From Dryas octopetala (lineage: Eukaryota > Streptophyta > Magnoliopsida > Rosales > Rosaceae): 64,000 bases of DNA. Shown here one piece after another: positions 46,985 through 59,661 of the stretch. The first letter of the stretch is position 1; every line of letters starts with the position of its first letter. The position numbers and the translations under genes were made by a program. The notes below the pieces were generated by a model. It saw only the letters and a program-made list of their open reading frames with translations. It was not told where the DNA came from and did no database searches. Location of the stretch: contig OY992837.1 in assembly GCA_963921425.1 (NCBI GenBank), positions 9,521,896 through 9,585,895 on the forward strand. Direction: 5' to 3'.

Positions 46985-48001
46985 TGTTGATACTCATATT
47001 GATCGAGCAAAACTATGCGTTATAGAAATGGAAATGACGAGGCTCGAATGATTTTTCTGATCGTTGTTTGCCTAGACATGGGCTAAGAAAAATGCCCAAG
47101 AGACTAGAAACGAGTCTATATGCCCGAAAGATTTAGTGGATGGGGCGAGGCCCAAACATAGGCTCGAGACCCAAAGGACCAAGGCCCAGCGACAGGCTTG
47201 GCGACTAGTGGGCCACGGCCGGTAAGGCTTGGTGACCCCGGGAAGCAAGGCTAGTCTAGCCTCAACTTAGACACAGGTGGTAGCCTGTGATGGATCATGA
47301 GTTGATACTCATGAATACTAACGCTCGATATCATGAAGGTGCGAGGCCTGAGTGGGCCTTAATTGGTGCATTGAATGTGCAAGTACCCTTAGCCTTGACA
47401 CTAATGGAAGACCCAAGCTCCAACGATTTAGGCTTATGGCTTCGTTGTAAGAGAGTCTCAGAGGCCTACACCCAGGGAACGCCCTAGGGAGGGAGGCGCT
47501 TTGGAGATGGCCCGGTACCGGTGTCGGCTCATGATTGTACTTGAGGACCCATGGGGTCCCAAGTGGTGAAGTCCGTAGGCGACTAAGATGGAGTGGATGA
47601 GTTTCTTGGCTAGAAGGCCTAGCTTGCATAAAAGTTAGCTTAAGAGAAGGCGTGTTCTACTTGGACAAGGAGTCGCGGCCTATCCTAAGCTAGGACTTAG
47701 GTGACAAACTATCAGGAACCCTAATTTGACAAGGACTAGGAGACCCTCTCACTATAAATAGGGCACACTAGCCCCCAAGTCTGATATGCAACCCTAGCTC
47801 TCTAGAATATTATGAAAATGTGTGATTATTGACTTGAGCGTCTAATGGCCCTTGGCTGGTATCACACTGGTGCCCCCCTTACGCTTAGTGTTCTATGTTT
47901 TAGTGTGCAGGGTAGAAGGAGAGTGGCATGGTGATTGACATAGACCTTAACGTGGAGGCCAAAGGCCAGGTTGATTGCGTGACGAATTTTGCGCATCAAC
48001 A
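46985..48001. mobile_element. Solo LTR (same family as 29090-30107)
   Basis: This 1017-bp element begins tgttgatactcatatt and ends gcgcatcaaca. The flanks are tatat and tttat, a 4/5 match for a 5-bp target duplication. From about 47590 it is colinear with the copy in CTF7 intron 5 (gaaggcgtgttctacttg, aaggactaggagaccctc, ggtgccccccttacgctta). No internal retrotransposon domain is adjacent. The promoter-like cactataaatagggca at about 47750 would fit an LTR TATA box. Confidence 0.82.
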
Positions 48002-48319
48002 TTTATAATTTTTAAAATTAATTTTCTTATATAAATTAGGAAGGTTGCAAGATATCAATCATTACCAAACTCAAAAGATATACTTGATCTTGTTATTTTA
48101 TATAGTTTATCAAGATCCATTTTTACAAGGACAAATAAACACCAGAAGAATTCCAAAGCTGTCATACCAAAAAGAAATACTTCTAAGCTTTACATAATTA
48201 AGTTTGATTTGCTCTACTGGGCCATATTATAATGGATGCATGTAAGTGGCTTGTTTTTTATTTTATTTTTTCAGATGACAGTCCTCCTCTTGATGGTATG
48301 ATGTATATATTTATTATAT

Positions 48320-49583
48320 GGGTTAATTACATATATATACCTCAATTATACATCACTTATCAGTTGGGTACCTCTGGTTTAAAAACTTTCATTAGGGTAC
48401 ATCAACTTCAATCTTTCGTCAACTAAGTACCTCCGTTAGTCTGACCGTTAGTCTGATCGTTATCTGCTTACATCAGCGCGACATGGCACACGCGGACCCC
48501 ACCATTAAATATTAAAAAATAACTACGCAAACCAAAAATAATAAAAAATTAATAAAACTTGAAAATGATATAAAATATTAAAAAATAATTGAATTTAAAA
48601 AAAAAAAAAAAGCCCAGAAAGTTAGAACCCAGCATCCCCACCGCCTCCCCCCGCCTCCCCTGCACAGCCAGAAAGAAGCTTAGAACCCAGAAACTCTCCT
48701 CCATCGAAAGCAGACGTCGAAGGCCAAACATCGGCGACAGCAGCCGAGTCCTTGTGCGTCCAGGGCAGCAACTTCTTGTACGACTGAATGTAGATCGAAC
48801 AAAACCATATCATGCACATCGGCTCCGACCTCATCGAACGCATCGGGCTTGGTCCGGACGAGCGGGTCGGACTCGAAATGAATGACCGAGGACAGGGTGA
48901 CGAGCTTGGCGTGATGGGCGGAGATCTGGAAGGCCTCGGAGATCGCGACCGAGCTGACCCGGTGACTCGGGCACTGCTCGATCAGCTTCTGCTTCAGCGA
49001 AATTAGGGTTTGCGTCGGGTCGATGAAGATGAGCTTGGGGATGGGCAGCAGCCCATGCTCGAAGGGCTCGCACCGCGGGTGAATCAGCAAGGTGGGTGGG
49101 TCTTTGTCTTTCCGCGAAGACGAAAACGACGACGTTGAGGGCTCAATTGGCTCACTCATGGCTTTGGAGGTGTTGTTGGGTTAGGTGGGAGGGGCGGTGC
49201 GACTGGCAGGGGGGTTGGGTTTGGGGGGGAGGGGCGAGGGAGGTGGAGGGGGTGGCCTGGGTGGGGGAAGGGTGGGGGAGGAAGGGATGGAAGGGTGACG
49301 GCGTCGGGTTGGCTTTTTTTTTTTTTTTTTTCAATTTTATATAATTTTAATGGTTTTTTTATTAATTTTTGTATATGTGGCTTTTTTTTTAAAGACAAGT
49401 CAACGTTTAGTGGTGGGGTCCACGTGTGCCATGTCAGCACGACGTATGCAGATAACGATCAGACTAACGGAGGTACTTCGTTGACGAAAAATTGAAGTTG
49501 ATGTACCCTAATGAAAGTTTTTAAACCAGAGGTACCCAACTGATAAGTGATATATAGTTGATGTATATATATGTAATTAACCC
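48320..49583. mobile_element. Pack-MULE (Mutator-like element carrying a gene piece)
   Basis: The element starts gggttaattacatatatatacc and ends gatgtatatatatgtaattaaccc. Inverted repeats run about 200 bp (ctcaattatacatcacttat against ataagtgatatatagttg; tggtacctc and ccacgtgtgccatgtcagc regions also pair). Identical 9-bp ttattatat flanks it at 48311-48319 and 49584-49592. The interior holds a GC-rich coding remnant on the minus strand and no transposase. This structure is the definition of a Pack-MULE. Confidence 0.9.
48701..49159 (-). pseudogene. Captured 5' fragment of a TBCC-domain protein gene
   Basis: The fragment starts with an ATG at 49159 and reads MSEPIEPSTSS, then IHPRCEPFEHGLLPIPKLIF and LISLKQKLIEQCPSHRVSS. 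This resembles the N-terminus of the plant TBCC domain-containing protein 1 as I remember it. Near 48796 one extra base shifts the frame. The expected continuation, IYIQSYKKLLPWTHKDSAAV and DVWPSTSAFDG, is in the next frame and ends near 48701, perhaps at an exon boundary. The piece is a non-functional copy inside the Mutator-like element. The parent gene is not in this window. The family assignment is from recall. Confidence 0.7.
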
Positions 49584-49592
49584 TTATTATAT

Positions 49593-52547
49593 TAAGTAAG
49601 TTCATCCAAGATGATGAGAAACAAATTTTTAGTAACCGTAAGGTATGATGTATAATTACCATATATTGAACTCAATGTTTAAGTATTAAAATTAATTAAT
49701 ATCTCATTGACCGGTTGTAGTAAATTTAACCGTTGAATACAATAAGTGCTCACTTGTACTCAAAATTTATCTTTTAGGTGAGCAACACTCTTCATAGACC
49801 TATAACTTTTAAAGGTAATTTTTTAAATTTTGGGTCTAGTTTAGTAATTGAAAATGCAACAACCAGAAAGCATTAATCCTAGATGGTCACGACCATCTAT
49901 AATTCTTGTTTTGTATGTTGGATTAGCTAGATTGAACTTAATAAAATTAGGGCCGATCCTGAAAATTTGAGAGCTCAAAGTAAATTATAAAAATGTGGTC
50001 TTCAACCATTCATGTATATTACTAGGCCTAACATAGCACGTACATATATATAATGAGTGTATAAATTTGGAAGCCCTCAACAATTGGGGGCTCATTGCCT
50101 CTTTCGCCTACCCTCAAAGCTGACTATTTGGACTATATTTTTACTATGCGAATTTTCAAAACTCTTTTAACATAACTTAAGTGTCATTTAATGTTTATAA
50201 GTTCCTACAATTTTAGTCTAATATAATGCACGACAACTAAAGAAGACAATTAAAAAAGAAGAAATATATATGAGAAGAAAATAAAAGCTCAACGAGTCAA
50301 AACCAAATAAAAAAAAAAAAAGTTAATAAGTCAATAAATATTGTGGTAATCCTGAAAATATGAAAGATGTGGCCACGTGTTAAGCGGCGATTGCGGAGAT
50401 AATCGATGACGGTGGCGCACGCGTGCACCAGGCACTAGTGTTGGGCACGATTTTTGGGTGCCCACGATCAACTACTTGCCTCAACCTTTGACCTTCCCGC
50501 GTAAATCCCGTGAAGCCAATTAGCTTATAATTAAATTCTGTATGTAAAAGAAGAAAAAAAAAAAAAAAAGATGCCTTATGCAATAATACATGCACGCTCT
50601 TTTCATGCCTTTTGTCTTTCAAGAGGTGTGCAACCATGTAATATATATTCATAATGGAAATGTTAGGTTTACTTTGTGTGGGGTTTCAAAACCCAATTCA
50701 ATTCACTCAATCGATCCAATGTAATTCAATATAATCCAATATACTTCAACAAATTTTGATAATTTTGGTTAGATAAATTAGATTGAATTTCTATATTAAA
50801 AAAACTAACATGATTGAATCGGATGACGGATTTTTTTTATGAAATCTAATGAAATTCAATGTACGTAGTTGGTTCATTACTTCTAAACCATATGAGATAA
50901 ATGAGATTCTTAAAAAAATTATGGGAACTTTCATGTAGGTCATTTAATTTTACATTTTATAGACTAAATCCTTACGGCTTTTAAAATTCTAACTAAACTC
51001 TAATAATATATATTGTAACTATTCTACGTTACATAATATTAGTTCATTAATTTCTAATTTTTTTCATGCATACTAGGCGTCAAGTGCTCGGCGGCCATGG
51101 TCAAGTGTTCGGTAGTACGTTTTTGCTTCTTCCTCGAGCCCTTAGTACTGGTTTATCGGCTTTAAGTTAGGTTTTAACTCTGAAATTTTTGACTCCATCA
51201 AAAATCTCAAAGTTAAAATCTAACATACAGTTTCCACAAACCCTATTCTATGGTGAACCCGTACCCTATACCCTAAAAAACAAATTCATGACATATTTCT
51301 TTGACATGACAATGATCAAAGGACTTCATTTAGAAAAAAAAAAAAAAACCCATAAAGTTTCAGTTCAAAGAAGAAATGTAATAAGGACTAAACTCTAATT
51401 TTCTGAAAAAATAAAGTAAAAATGCAACACTTGAGGTGTTACTATGTCACAATTTGCATATGTAATGGTGACACACAATTACAATTTAACTGTAATTGTC
51501 TAATCGACATCAGGGACAAAAAAGAAATTGAAGGGGTGGGAGAAAATGAAAAACATGTTGGGGGTAGTTAAAAACTCTTAGATATTTAAGGGTTATGAAT
51601 TAACGACCCCTTTGAAAATGATAGTTTCATATATATTATATTTCTTTTTTAAATGGGTTGTTTTTTAGCAATTTTTGGATTTTTTTGTTGTTGGGGGAAG
51701 GGATTTGAATTCGGGATATTAGTTGTAGGAGTAAAAACCATAAATATTCTTAATCACTAAAGTTACAAACCCTCACTCAAATTCTTATCTTTCAAAGCCA
51801 TTATACCATTCTCCTTTTTTTTATGAAGCCATTACACCATTCTAGCAATTGTCAATCTGTTTTCATTTTTGAAAATGAAAAAATGTTTCCAAATTCTATA
51901 TCAAACAAGCCCTTAATTTCGAAAAAAATTTAAGCCGGTGCTGTGGAATAAGCATGGTTGTTTTTTGGTCAATAAGTAAGCATGGTTTAACTTGCAAGTA
52001 ATGTTGTTGATGACTCTAGAGGTCAATCTTCATTTATTGTTCAATTGCTTAACAATGGGTTCCAGCAATACACACACAAGCATAATCATATTAAAAGTTG
52101 AGAGTCACATCATGCAATTTTATAAAAAACATAGAGAGAATAGTGAGTCTTCCATGGGGCATGTTTCATGGAAGACTCAGGCTAAAGAGAATGCAAGGAA
52201 TAAAATACCAACCAATGGCAGAGGAGGTACTGTGAGATTAACATTAGTTTATCCCTAATAGGTAATTGGTGCAAATATATTCTTTTTGAGGGTTGGCTTT
52301 GTGCATGGATGAAACCCAATTATATCGAAACCAAATAAATACTTTTTATTTTAACATCATAAAAATAAAATTATGACAATTCCAAATGATCACAGGTTAC
52401 ATGGGAATTCTATGTTGCTGCAAGCTTATGATTTAGATGATTTAGTTGTTTTAGCTTTGTCGAGTCACTTTATTGATTGAGGATTTGACTAGGGTTCCAC
52501 CATAAACTCTAGTTTAGTTTTGGTTGTTGAGTCCCTCTATTGATTTA
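49593..52547. other. Intergenic, no gene seen
   Basis: This is AT-rich. A GC-richer island at about 50370-50530 (cggtggcgcacgcgtgcacc) and another near 51080-51130 show no coding frame I can recognise. No element ends were delimited. Confidence 0.45.
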
Positions 52548-53645
52548 GGAGGGTGTATTCAATTAAGATTTTAAATGACTTTGGTGGAATTAAAAAATCT
52601 GGTGGTATTCAATCAAAATTTTTAAAGAGTTTATAAAAGTCTGGTGGTATTCAATCAATACTTTTAAAAAGTCTATGGTATTCAATTAAGACTTTTAGAG
52701 AGTCTATAAAAGTGACATGGTATTTAAAAAGTCATTGACTTTATTAAATGATAGACTTTAAAAGACTTTCATGGATTTTGTATTGTAAATTATGTTATAT
52801 CAAAGTCAATAATTCTCCAACGTTCCCCCTGCAGATTTCAAAGGATTTCAAATATTAAAAACTATTTAAAAAGTGGTATTTATTTATTTTTTAAAGAGTG
52901 ATGCTAAACCCCCTAATCTTATTTTTTCACCCACCTCTTAATTTATTTTTTCCTAATTACTATATCCTCTTATATTAATTTTCTTTTTCTCTTATATTTA
53001 ATTGACTTCTCATCCTGTGTTGGAACCAATAGCGTTGACACAATGCAATGTAACATCAAGATATTCAAACCAACCATTTCATAGTCTTTAAGTACTCAAC
53101 AAAATCACAAGATTATATATATTCATAATTTGAGAAATAATGTTACCACCACATCAGATAATGTTCTCAATATGTCAATTCAATTAGACAAATTCTAACA
53201 ACTAGTTAAAACACAATATTTGACAGTCTAACAACATAAAAACACAAAATTCAGAACACTTACAATAAATTATGGAACAAAATAATTTTGGTCCCTACAA
53301 TTCTAGCCCCAACTTTTTATATTGTTTGCAATATTAGGACAATTTATAACACATGCATCTCGGTCTTGAAGCTTATCCCCATTCTACTCACTCACGGAGG
53401 ACAAAAAAATAAAAAACATATTGGAGAAATCCTAAAATAAATAATAAAAAATTATATCAATGTTATTAGAAGTCTATAAAAATCTTTCAAAATCTATGAG
53501 AAAAGTCAGGGAAACTCTAATAGAATTCTGTCAAAATCTATGTGGAGTTTATGAAAGTCATTAAAAATCCATCAACTCTACCAAAGTCAATGACTTTTAA
53601 AAACTCTACAAAAGTCTATTAAAATCTTAATTGAATACACCCCCC
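52548..53645. mobile_element. Tourist/Harbinger-like element with TTA TSD
   Basis: The ends are ggagggtgtattcaattaag and cttaattgaatacacccccc, inverted, with TTA on both flanks (52545-52547, 53646-53648). Sub-terminal copies of gtctggtggtattcaatc-like words recur as short direct repeats at 52605-52690. Complementary aaaagtctat words lie on the right side. It is 1098 bp with no transposase frame. Confidence 0.85.
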
Positions 53646-53689
53646 TTAGGGTTTTATCTAGCTATTAACGAGAGAAATTTTTGTTAGTT

Positions 53690-54128
53690 TATTGTTGTTT
53701 TGAAAGCAAGCGTGAACGGTTATTTTGTGTCCGCGACGAGAGCTAGAGGTGTTGGTGTTGTTCTTCAAGATGGTCACAAAGAAGTTGTGGTGGTGATTGC
53801 ACATCCGATCTTTTCGGCATCTCTTCATCCCAGAGCAATCTTTTGCGGGCTACAATTGTTTGCTTGCAGGTATTGAAGTTCTGGTTTTTGAGTCGAATGT
53901 TCAAGCTATCATTAATCGATTTAAAAGCCTAGTGGAGGATCTTGCATCAGACAGGCATCTTATGAGACAAAGGGTTTGACATCTATTTGATAGTTCTATA
54001 TGTGATTATATTTCTCGAAACTGTAATCAAGTTGTATATGTGTTTGCTAGTTTTGCTTTGAATTGTAAGTTTCATTTATGGCAGAATGAAGTTCCTCCTT
54101 GGTGGAAACCTCTTCTACATATTATGTA
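53690..54128 (+). pseudogene. RNase H-like domain relic of a LINE-type element
   Basis: The plus strand reads ARGVGVVLQDGHKEVVV, then HPRAIFCGLQLFA, and after a frameshift near 53870 GIEVLVFESNVQAIINRFKS. The end is QNEVPPWWKPLL. This order is that of the RNase H-like (RVT_3) domain found at the end of plant non-LTR retrotransposon polyproteins. The expected acidic residues are changed (ESN for ESD, and no Glu at the second site), and stops are present. It is a dead fragment. A poly-A-like run at about 54163-54176 would fit a LINE 3' end. Confidence 0.7.
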
Positions 54129-54661
54129 ATACCCTATTTATTTCAATAAATTATGTTTTGACGAAAAAAAAAAAAACACATAATGAGAATAAGAATTTGG
54201 GTTTGATTAGATTTTCAATCGGCAACACATGCATATAATGTAGCACTCAGCAACATTTGCAATGAAGGCTGAAACTGCTTTTAAATGGAACTTAATTTTT
54301 GACCAAAAAAAAAAAAAGGAACTTAATTAGAGAAGGGAAAAAACTCTCAATTCTCAATAATTTAACTAATTGTACTATACTACTATTGCTTGGAAATAAG
54401 TAATTTGCTCGAGTTTCTCTGTCGGTGGGGAAATTTGGCTCTTTCTAATTCATCGTATTGCATTATTTTAGTTCCTCCAATAAATAATTGCGATTGATTG
54501 ATTAATTGAGATCGAAATCTAAGGCTATCATGGTCAAAGACATATATATTCCTCTGAGTAAGTTCAGTTTGGCTGTCCAACACTCAAACATTAAGGTTCA
54601 GTTCGGATGGAGAGATCTCTTTGATACAGGAACGTATCATATATATATATATATATATATA

Positions 54662-55063
54662 CAAAAATGCTCTAAAACTAACTAGTTAGTAAATTAATAC
54701 AAAACTAACCATCATGTTGGGCCCACTGCAAAATATAATTTTAAAATCTGAACCGTTTATTTTTTATGTCCTACTTCAAATATCATTCCTGTAAAAATTC
54801 TTCAGAATCGAAAGTCATTTAGTCATTTGATTATAATAACAATTATTTCTATACTTTTATCGAAAATACTGATCGTCTATTTATTTGATCTCAATTAGAT
54901 GACTACATGATTTTCGATTTAGTTGATTTTTTGCATTGATGATCTTTGAAGTGGAGCCTATATAATTGATGGTTCGGATTATGAGATTAGTGATGTGGTG
55001 GGCCCAAAAGCATGGTTAGCTTCGTATTAACTTGCTAACTGGTTAGCTTTAGAGCACTCCTCT
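54662..55063. mobile_element. MITE with ~65-bp terminal inverted repeats
   Basis: The left arm has aatgctctaaaactaactag and later accatcatgttgggcccac. The right arm has gtgggcccaaaagcatggt and ttagctttagagcactcc. The arms pair over about 65 bp. Both flanks are (TA)n, so the target duplication could be TA or a 9-10 bp TATATATA run, and the family stays open. Confidence 0.75.
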
Positions 55064-58000
55064 ATATATATATAATCACATTACATAGTAGAAATCAAAA
55101 TTTTATTAGTAAAAAGGTAAACTCATTAACATCTAAAATTTTATTAGTGGTTGTCTATACAGTATAGCAAAAATTTCCTTGGATGAATTCATGATCGTGA
55201 GAACCACAATTATAGACATAACGGTATAAACATTATATTGTTATATCCAAATGAGTTCGTCTTTAATTATATAGTAAATGTCTGTCGTATAATAATATCT
55301 TAGTAATGAAAAAATGAATCCATCAACATTTAAGAGTCCAAAAATAATTGTATGTCATACAATAATTGTATGTCACATAATAAACGTATGATCGACAAAC
55401 TTTTTTTCAAGACATAAGACGTATATATGACAAACATTTCCATTATATATTCATGTATAATTTTATCTGAACAACACTCTAAAATAACATAGCAGCATAA
55501 CAACATAAATGTATCAAATTGTCTCATAAAATTTATTTCATTCTTCAAAAATGGTGGTCCTTGCTCTTTTTGCTTACCCATAATTCTAAAGGAAAATATA
55601 CTTATATTCCTCTATCCAAACAGAACCTTGAAACTTTGATTAAACTATATAGATGATGTTTTATCCACAGAGCCATGGTAGATTGGTAGTGGTCCTAAAT
55701 CCTAATGGACCCAACAACTTCGGTAAACAATTGTTTGAAGTTTGCATGTGTATCTATATTATGCATGCAACCAGCATCCAGCAACCTAGCTATTGGATTT
55801 GGATCAATCGTTATCCTCCCACAAACATACCGACAAAAAGTGGGAACCATGTATCCATTCTAACCATATATTTTTTTTCAATTATTTTAGAAAATTAGGG
55901 AAATCTCCATCAAATTTATATTTCTTTGATTAAAATTTAAAACCCACATATTTCTCTTTTTATGTATTAACCTCTTTGATTAGTTGTCAACTCACCTATT
56001 TTCAATATATATATACGTTTTTTAAAATTCAGATATTGTAAATCTCTTTTATGCCTTCAACCTCATATCAGATTTATTTTTTTTATTATTTGGCTCTTTA
56101 TTGTTGGTAACTGATGTTATTACTTCCTAAATCTTTGGTGCTTTTAATGCTCATAATTTATTATTTGGACTTTTATTGTTTTTGAATTTCAAATATGAAT
56201 TTTCATAAACTTCTAAACAACCTATACGAATAAAATTAGAATTATGCAATAAGTAGGAATCTACGGAATATACTTCTACGCACCTACACTATAAAATTTC
56301 ACTACTCACATATCCTTTGATTTCTATACTTTGTCTTTATAAGAATTAATGTGTATTAATAAGGTTACACAATAACTAAGTGACCTACACTAACAAGTAA
56401 ATATAATGAACCTACATACAATTCTTATAAACAAATAAAAAACCTACAAGGAATAAACATTCATATATAAAAAAAAAAAACTAAGAAACATACATGAATT
56501 ATTCAATAAGAACTTATGTTACCATAATTTAATAAGGAACTTACATTTAATAAAAATACTATGAAGAACCTACATCAAAATCCTACATTAAGAAACCTAC
56601 ATTCTAAATTATTTAATAAGGAACCTACATTTTAATGAAAATACAATAGCTAATACACTGGCAACATGAGACAACAAAAAAATTAATCCTACAACATAAA
56701 TACGAACAACCATGATTCTAATAATTTAATAATTCCCTATAATTTAGTGATTTTCAAAAAGAGAAATCTGAAAGCAACATTAATTATACAAAGGCAAAAG
56801 TTGTAAATAATAGGAAACTAATGAATTATTGTTATCTTATATAGCGTTAGATTTTGAATATGGGCTTTAGTTATTAAAAAAAAGTAATGATGTTAGGCTC
56901 TATAAAAAATTAATTTAAAGGGTTAATATCTCTTATTTTAAATACTATTTTCTTTTAAGAAAATATTTGTGGGGTAAAATATTCATATTCAATGATTCGA
57001 TCTGTAATTCGGTGAAGCCTGGCGGTGCAAAGGTGAGCCACAAAGCGGAGACAAAAATATATGGTATCTTATGCTTTCTTGATTATAGTGAGAGAAGCAG
57101 ATTAACTTGGGTCCAAAGAGTCAAAAAGATTAACCCCCCCCACCCCTTTTTCATGTTCATCATGTCCATTCTTCAAAATGTATACTTTTATTAGCCTCAT
57201 CATAAGATATGTTTTATTATTGAATCTCCAATGTCGTATGACTCATATAGTAGAATTAATGGAATATCATATTAGTTTTTATTTTCTATGTTAGTTTGAT
57301 ATATAAAGTGATTGTATGTATCGTGACATGATATTCTAGGTACTTGAATTTTCGGATTTGAAGTATCCAATTCCCAATCTCACTTATTTGTTAATTTGTA
57401 AAGTTATAAAGTGTAATAGATGTGACATTATTTATTTCTCTTTATCTGCGTGTCATTATTTTCTAACGGCTTAAATTTTTGGTTTCGAATGAATGGAATA
57501 GTTAGAATACCATGGATATAAAGAAGTAGAATAGAGTTATAATAAAACTATTCCCAGAGAGAATAATTCCCATATATATCACTGATAAAGCTGCAACTCT
57601 CTCTTACTCAAGGTTCACTCCACTACACAGAAGATAAAAATTAAATGATATAGAAAGTCCCTGGGGCTAATAATTAATCATGAGTTTGATTCTATTCGAT
57701 GTACTTAAATGATTAATAATGCCTGAGAGTTAGATATTTCCTTTAGTTAAATGTCGATTCTCAAGTAATACAGTTCTCTGAGAACTCCAATAGAGACCAC
57801 CAATCTTTGGTCAATAATTTAAGAGATACGTGTCATCCAGATAACATTGTTTTGTTGTGAAGAAGGTACTAGCTAGCTACCAGCAGAGTTTGTATGCATA
57901 TATGGCTGTCAAGCATGGACATCTCCATATAAATGATTTTTAGTCCTTTCTTGGTTTTGCTCATCAAACCAATGCAACAAATACCTGTGTCATTTTTGTT

Positions 58001-59661
58001 GTTATTGTTATTCCAGTGATTACTTTATCTATTTAATTCTTAAAATGTGTCTTTTAGTCACATGCCTAAAACATCAACTTTTTGTGACAAGTACTCTATC
58101 TGTTTCTCTAATTTTTTGAGTCATAAGATGATCATAGACATCTTTCTTCAAAATCTTTGAGGCTATTCTAATCCCATAATCCCCAAATATCGGGAAAACA
58201 TACATAATGAGATATATTACTTATAATTTTTTTCAGAGTGATCATGTAAATTTCTTATACGAATACACACATAATGTGTAATTTTAATGATGAAACACTT
58301 ACCTCTTCACCTATAATAAGAGTTTTGACTCTCATCATCTCCTCATTTCTCTCGGTCTTAGGCTTAAAGTAAAAGTTTCTCATACTAAGACAAACTAAAG
58401 TTAAATGTGTTTGATAACATTCAAATTTGGCACTCGATTTTTTAGCACGTTTAATAATTTATGTGAAAAACAAAAAACAAAACAGTAAGTATGATGAAAC
58501 CCAATTAAATAAGTGATCGTTTGTTGAATATTGATCATCGGTTCCAACAACGTACAATTTTTCACATTATTGCTACCATCATATCTTAATTAACATCGAT
58601 ATACAACATAATGTCATCACCACCAATAGAGTTAGACAGCTACATCACCAACATTAACACTGTCATAAGTATCACCATAATTACTATCTACTACCACCAT
58701 TGCTAGGACCAGCACACAGCAATGCTAGCTACTCCCGCGAATGTTTAATTGCTACCACCATTGCTACTAATACTACTACCATAGTAATCATCGATCACCA
58801 TGGACGCACAGCATCTACATACATACCTGCCCACCTGGTAGCCTTTAATGCTACCATTTTTTGCCCATATATTTACTAATGAAACATGAAACTTATTTCT
58901 TTGAGGTTCCTTTTCAGCCACAAAATACTATTCTCACTTGGGTGGTTTAGTGGTCCAATGCTAATGCCCCTACCAATAACAAGTTGCCTAATACAGCACC
59001 TCAGTTTGGTCTTTTTCCTCCTCATGTCTACTTAAATTTCAGCTAGCTCTAACAGTTTTAGCAATGGTTATTTCAAACAAGGGACTATTTGATAATTCTA
59101 TTTTACTATATAATAAGCTTCCTTTGCTGAGTTTATTTGTTTGGGAGATGATTGTTTTCCAATTGCTTTCAAGTTTTAAACACAGAACATGCTTACAAAA
59201 CAGGGATCCTTGGGCCCTTACATTCTGTGTTTCGGGCCGTTAAAGGCCATCAACTATCATAGAAAACGCTGTTTACATCCACTTCCAAGCCCTTGAGAAC
59301 AATATCTTCTTAACTCTATGGATTGGGGGCTGCATATAAATGGATCAGTAATGTCTATCATAGGCTTTAAGCCCACCCATAGCATTTTATTTTCTTCTGA
59401 ATTTTTATAAGTTCGTAATAGTTGTTCACATTCATATGGAGAAACAGGGTTTTGATAGAGTAAGCACATGCCACCAAACAAGCATAAACCTATAAATACT
59501 GGTGGGCACGAGTGCTCTTACAGAAAATAAACACATGCTCTGTTTTAAGATTTCAGAATTCAGACACACAAATAACAAGTTAGTTCATAGTTTATAAATA
59601 TAGGAGATGACATAATTTGCAACATAAGAACTCAATCCAATAAAAACTTCTGGCAAAACAA
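55064..59661. other. Intergenic, no gene seen
   Basis: This is very AT-rich. At about 56380-56660 the words aacctacat and ttaataaggaac recur many times as a degenerate tandem repeat. At about 58590-58870 the strand is rich in ACC/ATC triplets. No coding frame above 85 codons has family resemblance. The last few hundred bases are the probable 3' region of the LRAT-domain gene. Confidence 0.45.
56380..56660. repeat. Degenerate tandem repeat (aacctacat words)
   Basis: Variants of aacctacat followed by AT-rich spacers occur at irregular 20-45 bp steps. The most regular ones are aataaggaacttacattt and aataaggaacctacattt. There is no coding potential. Confidence 0.6.
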
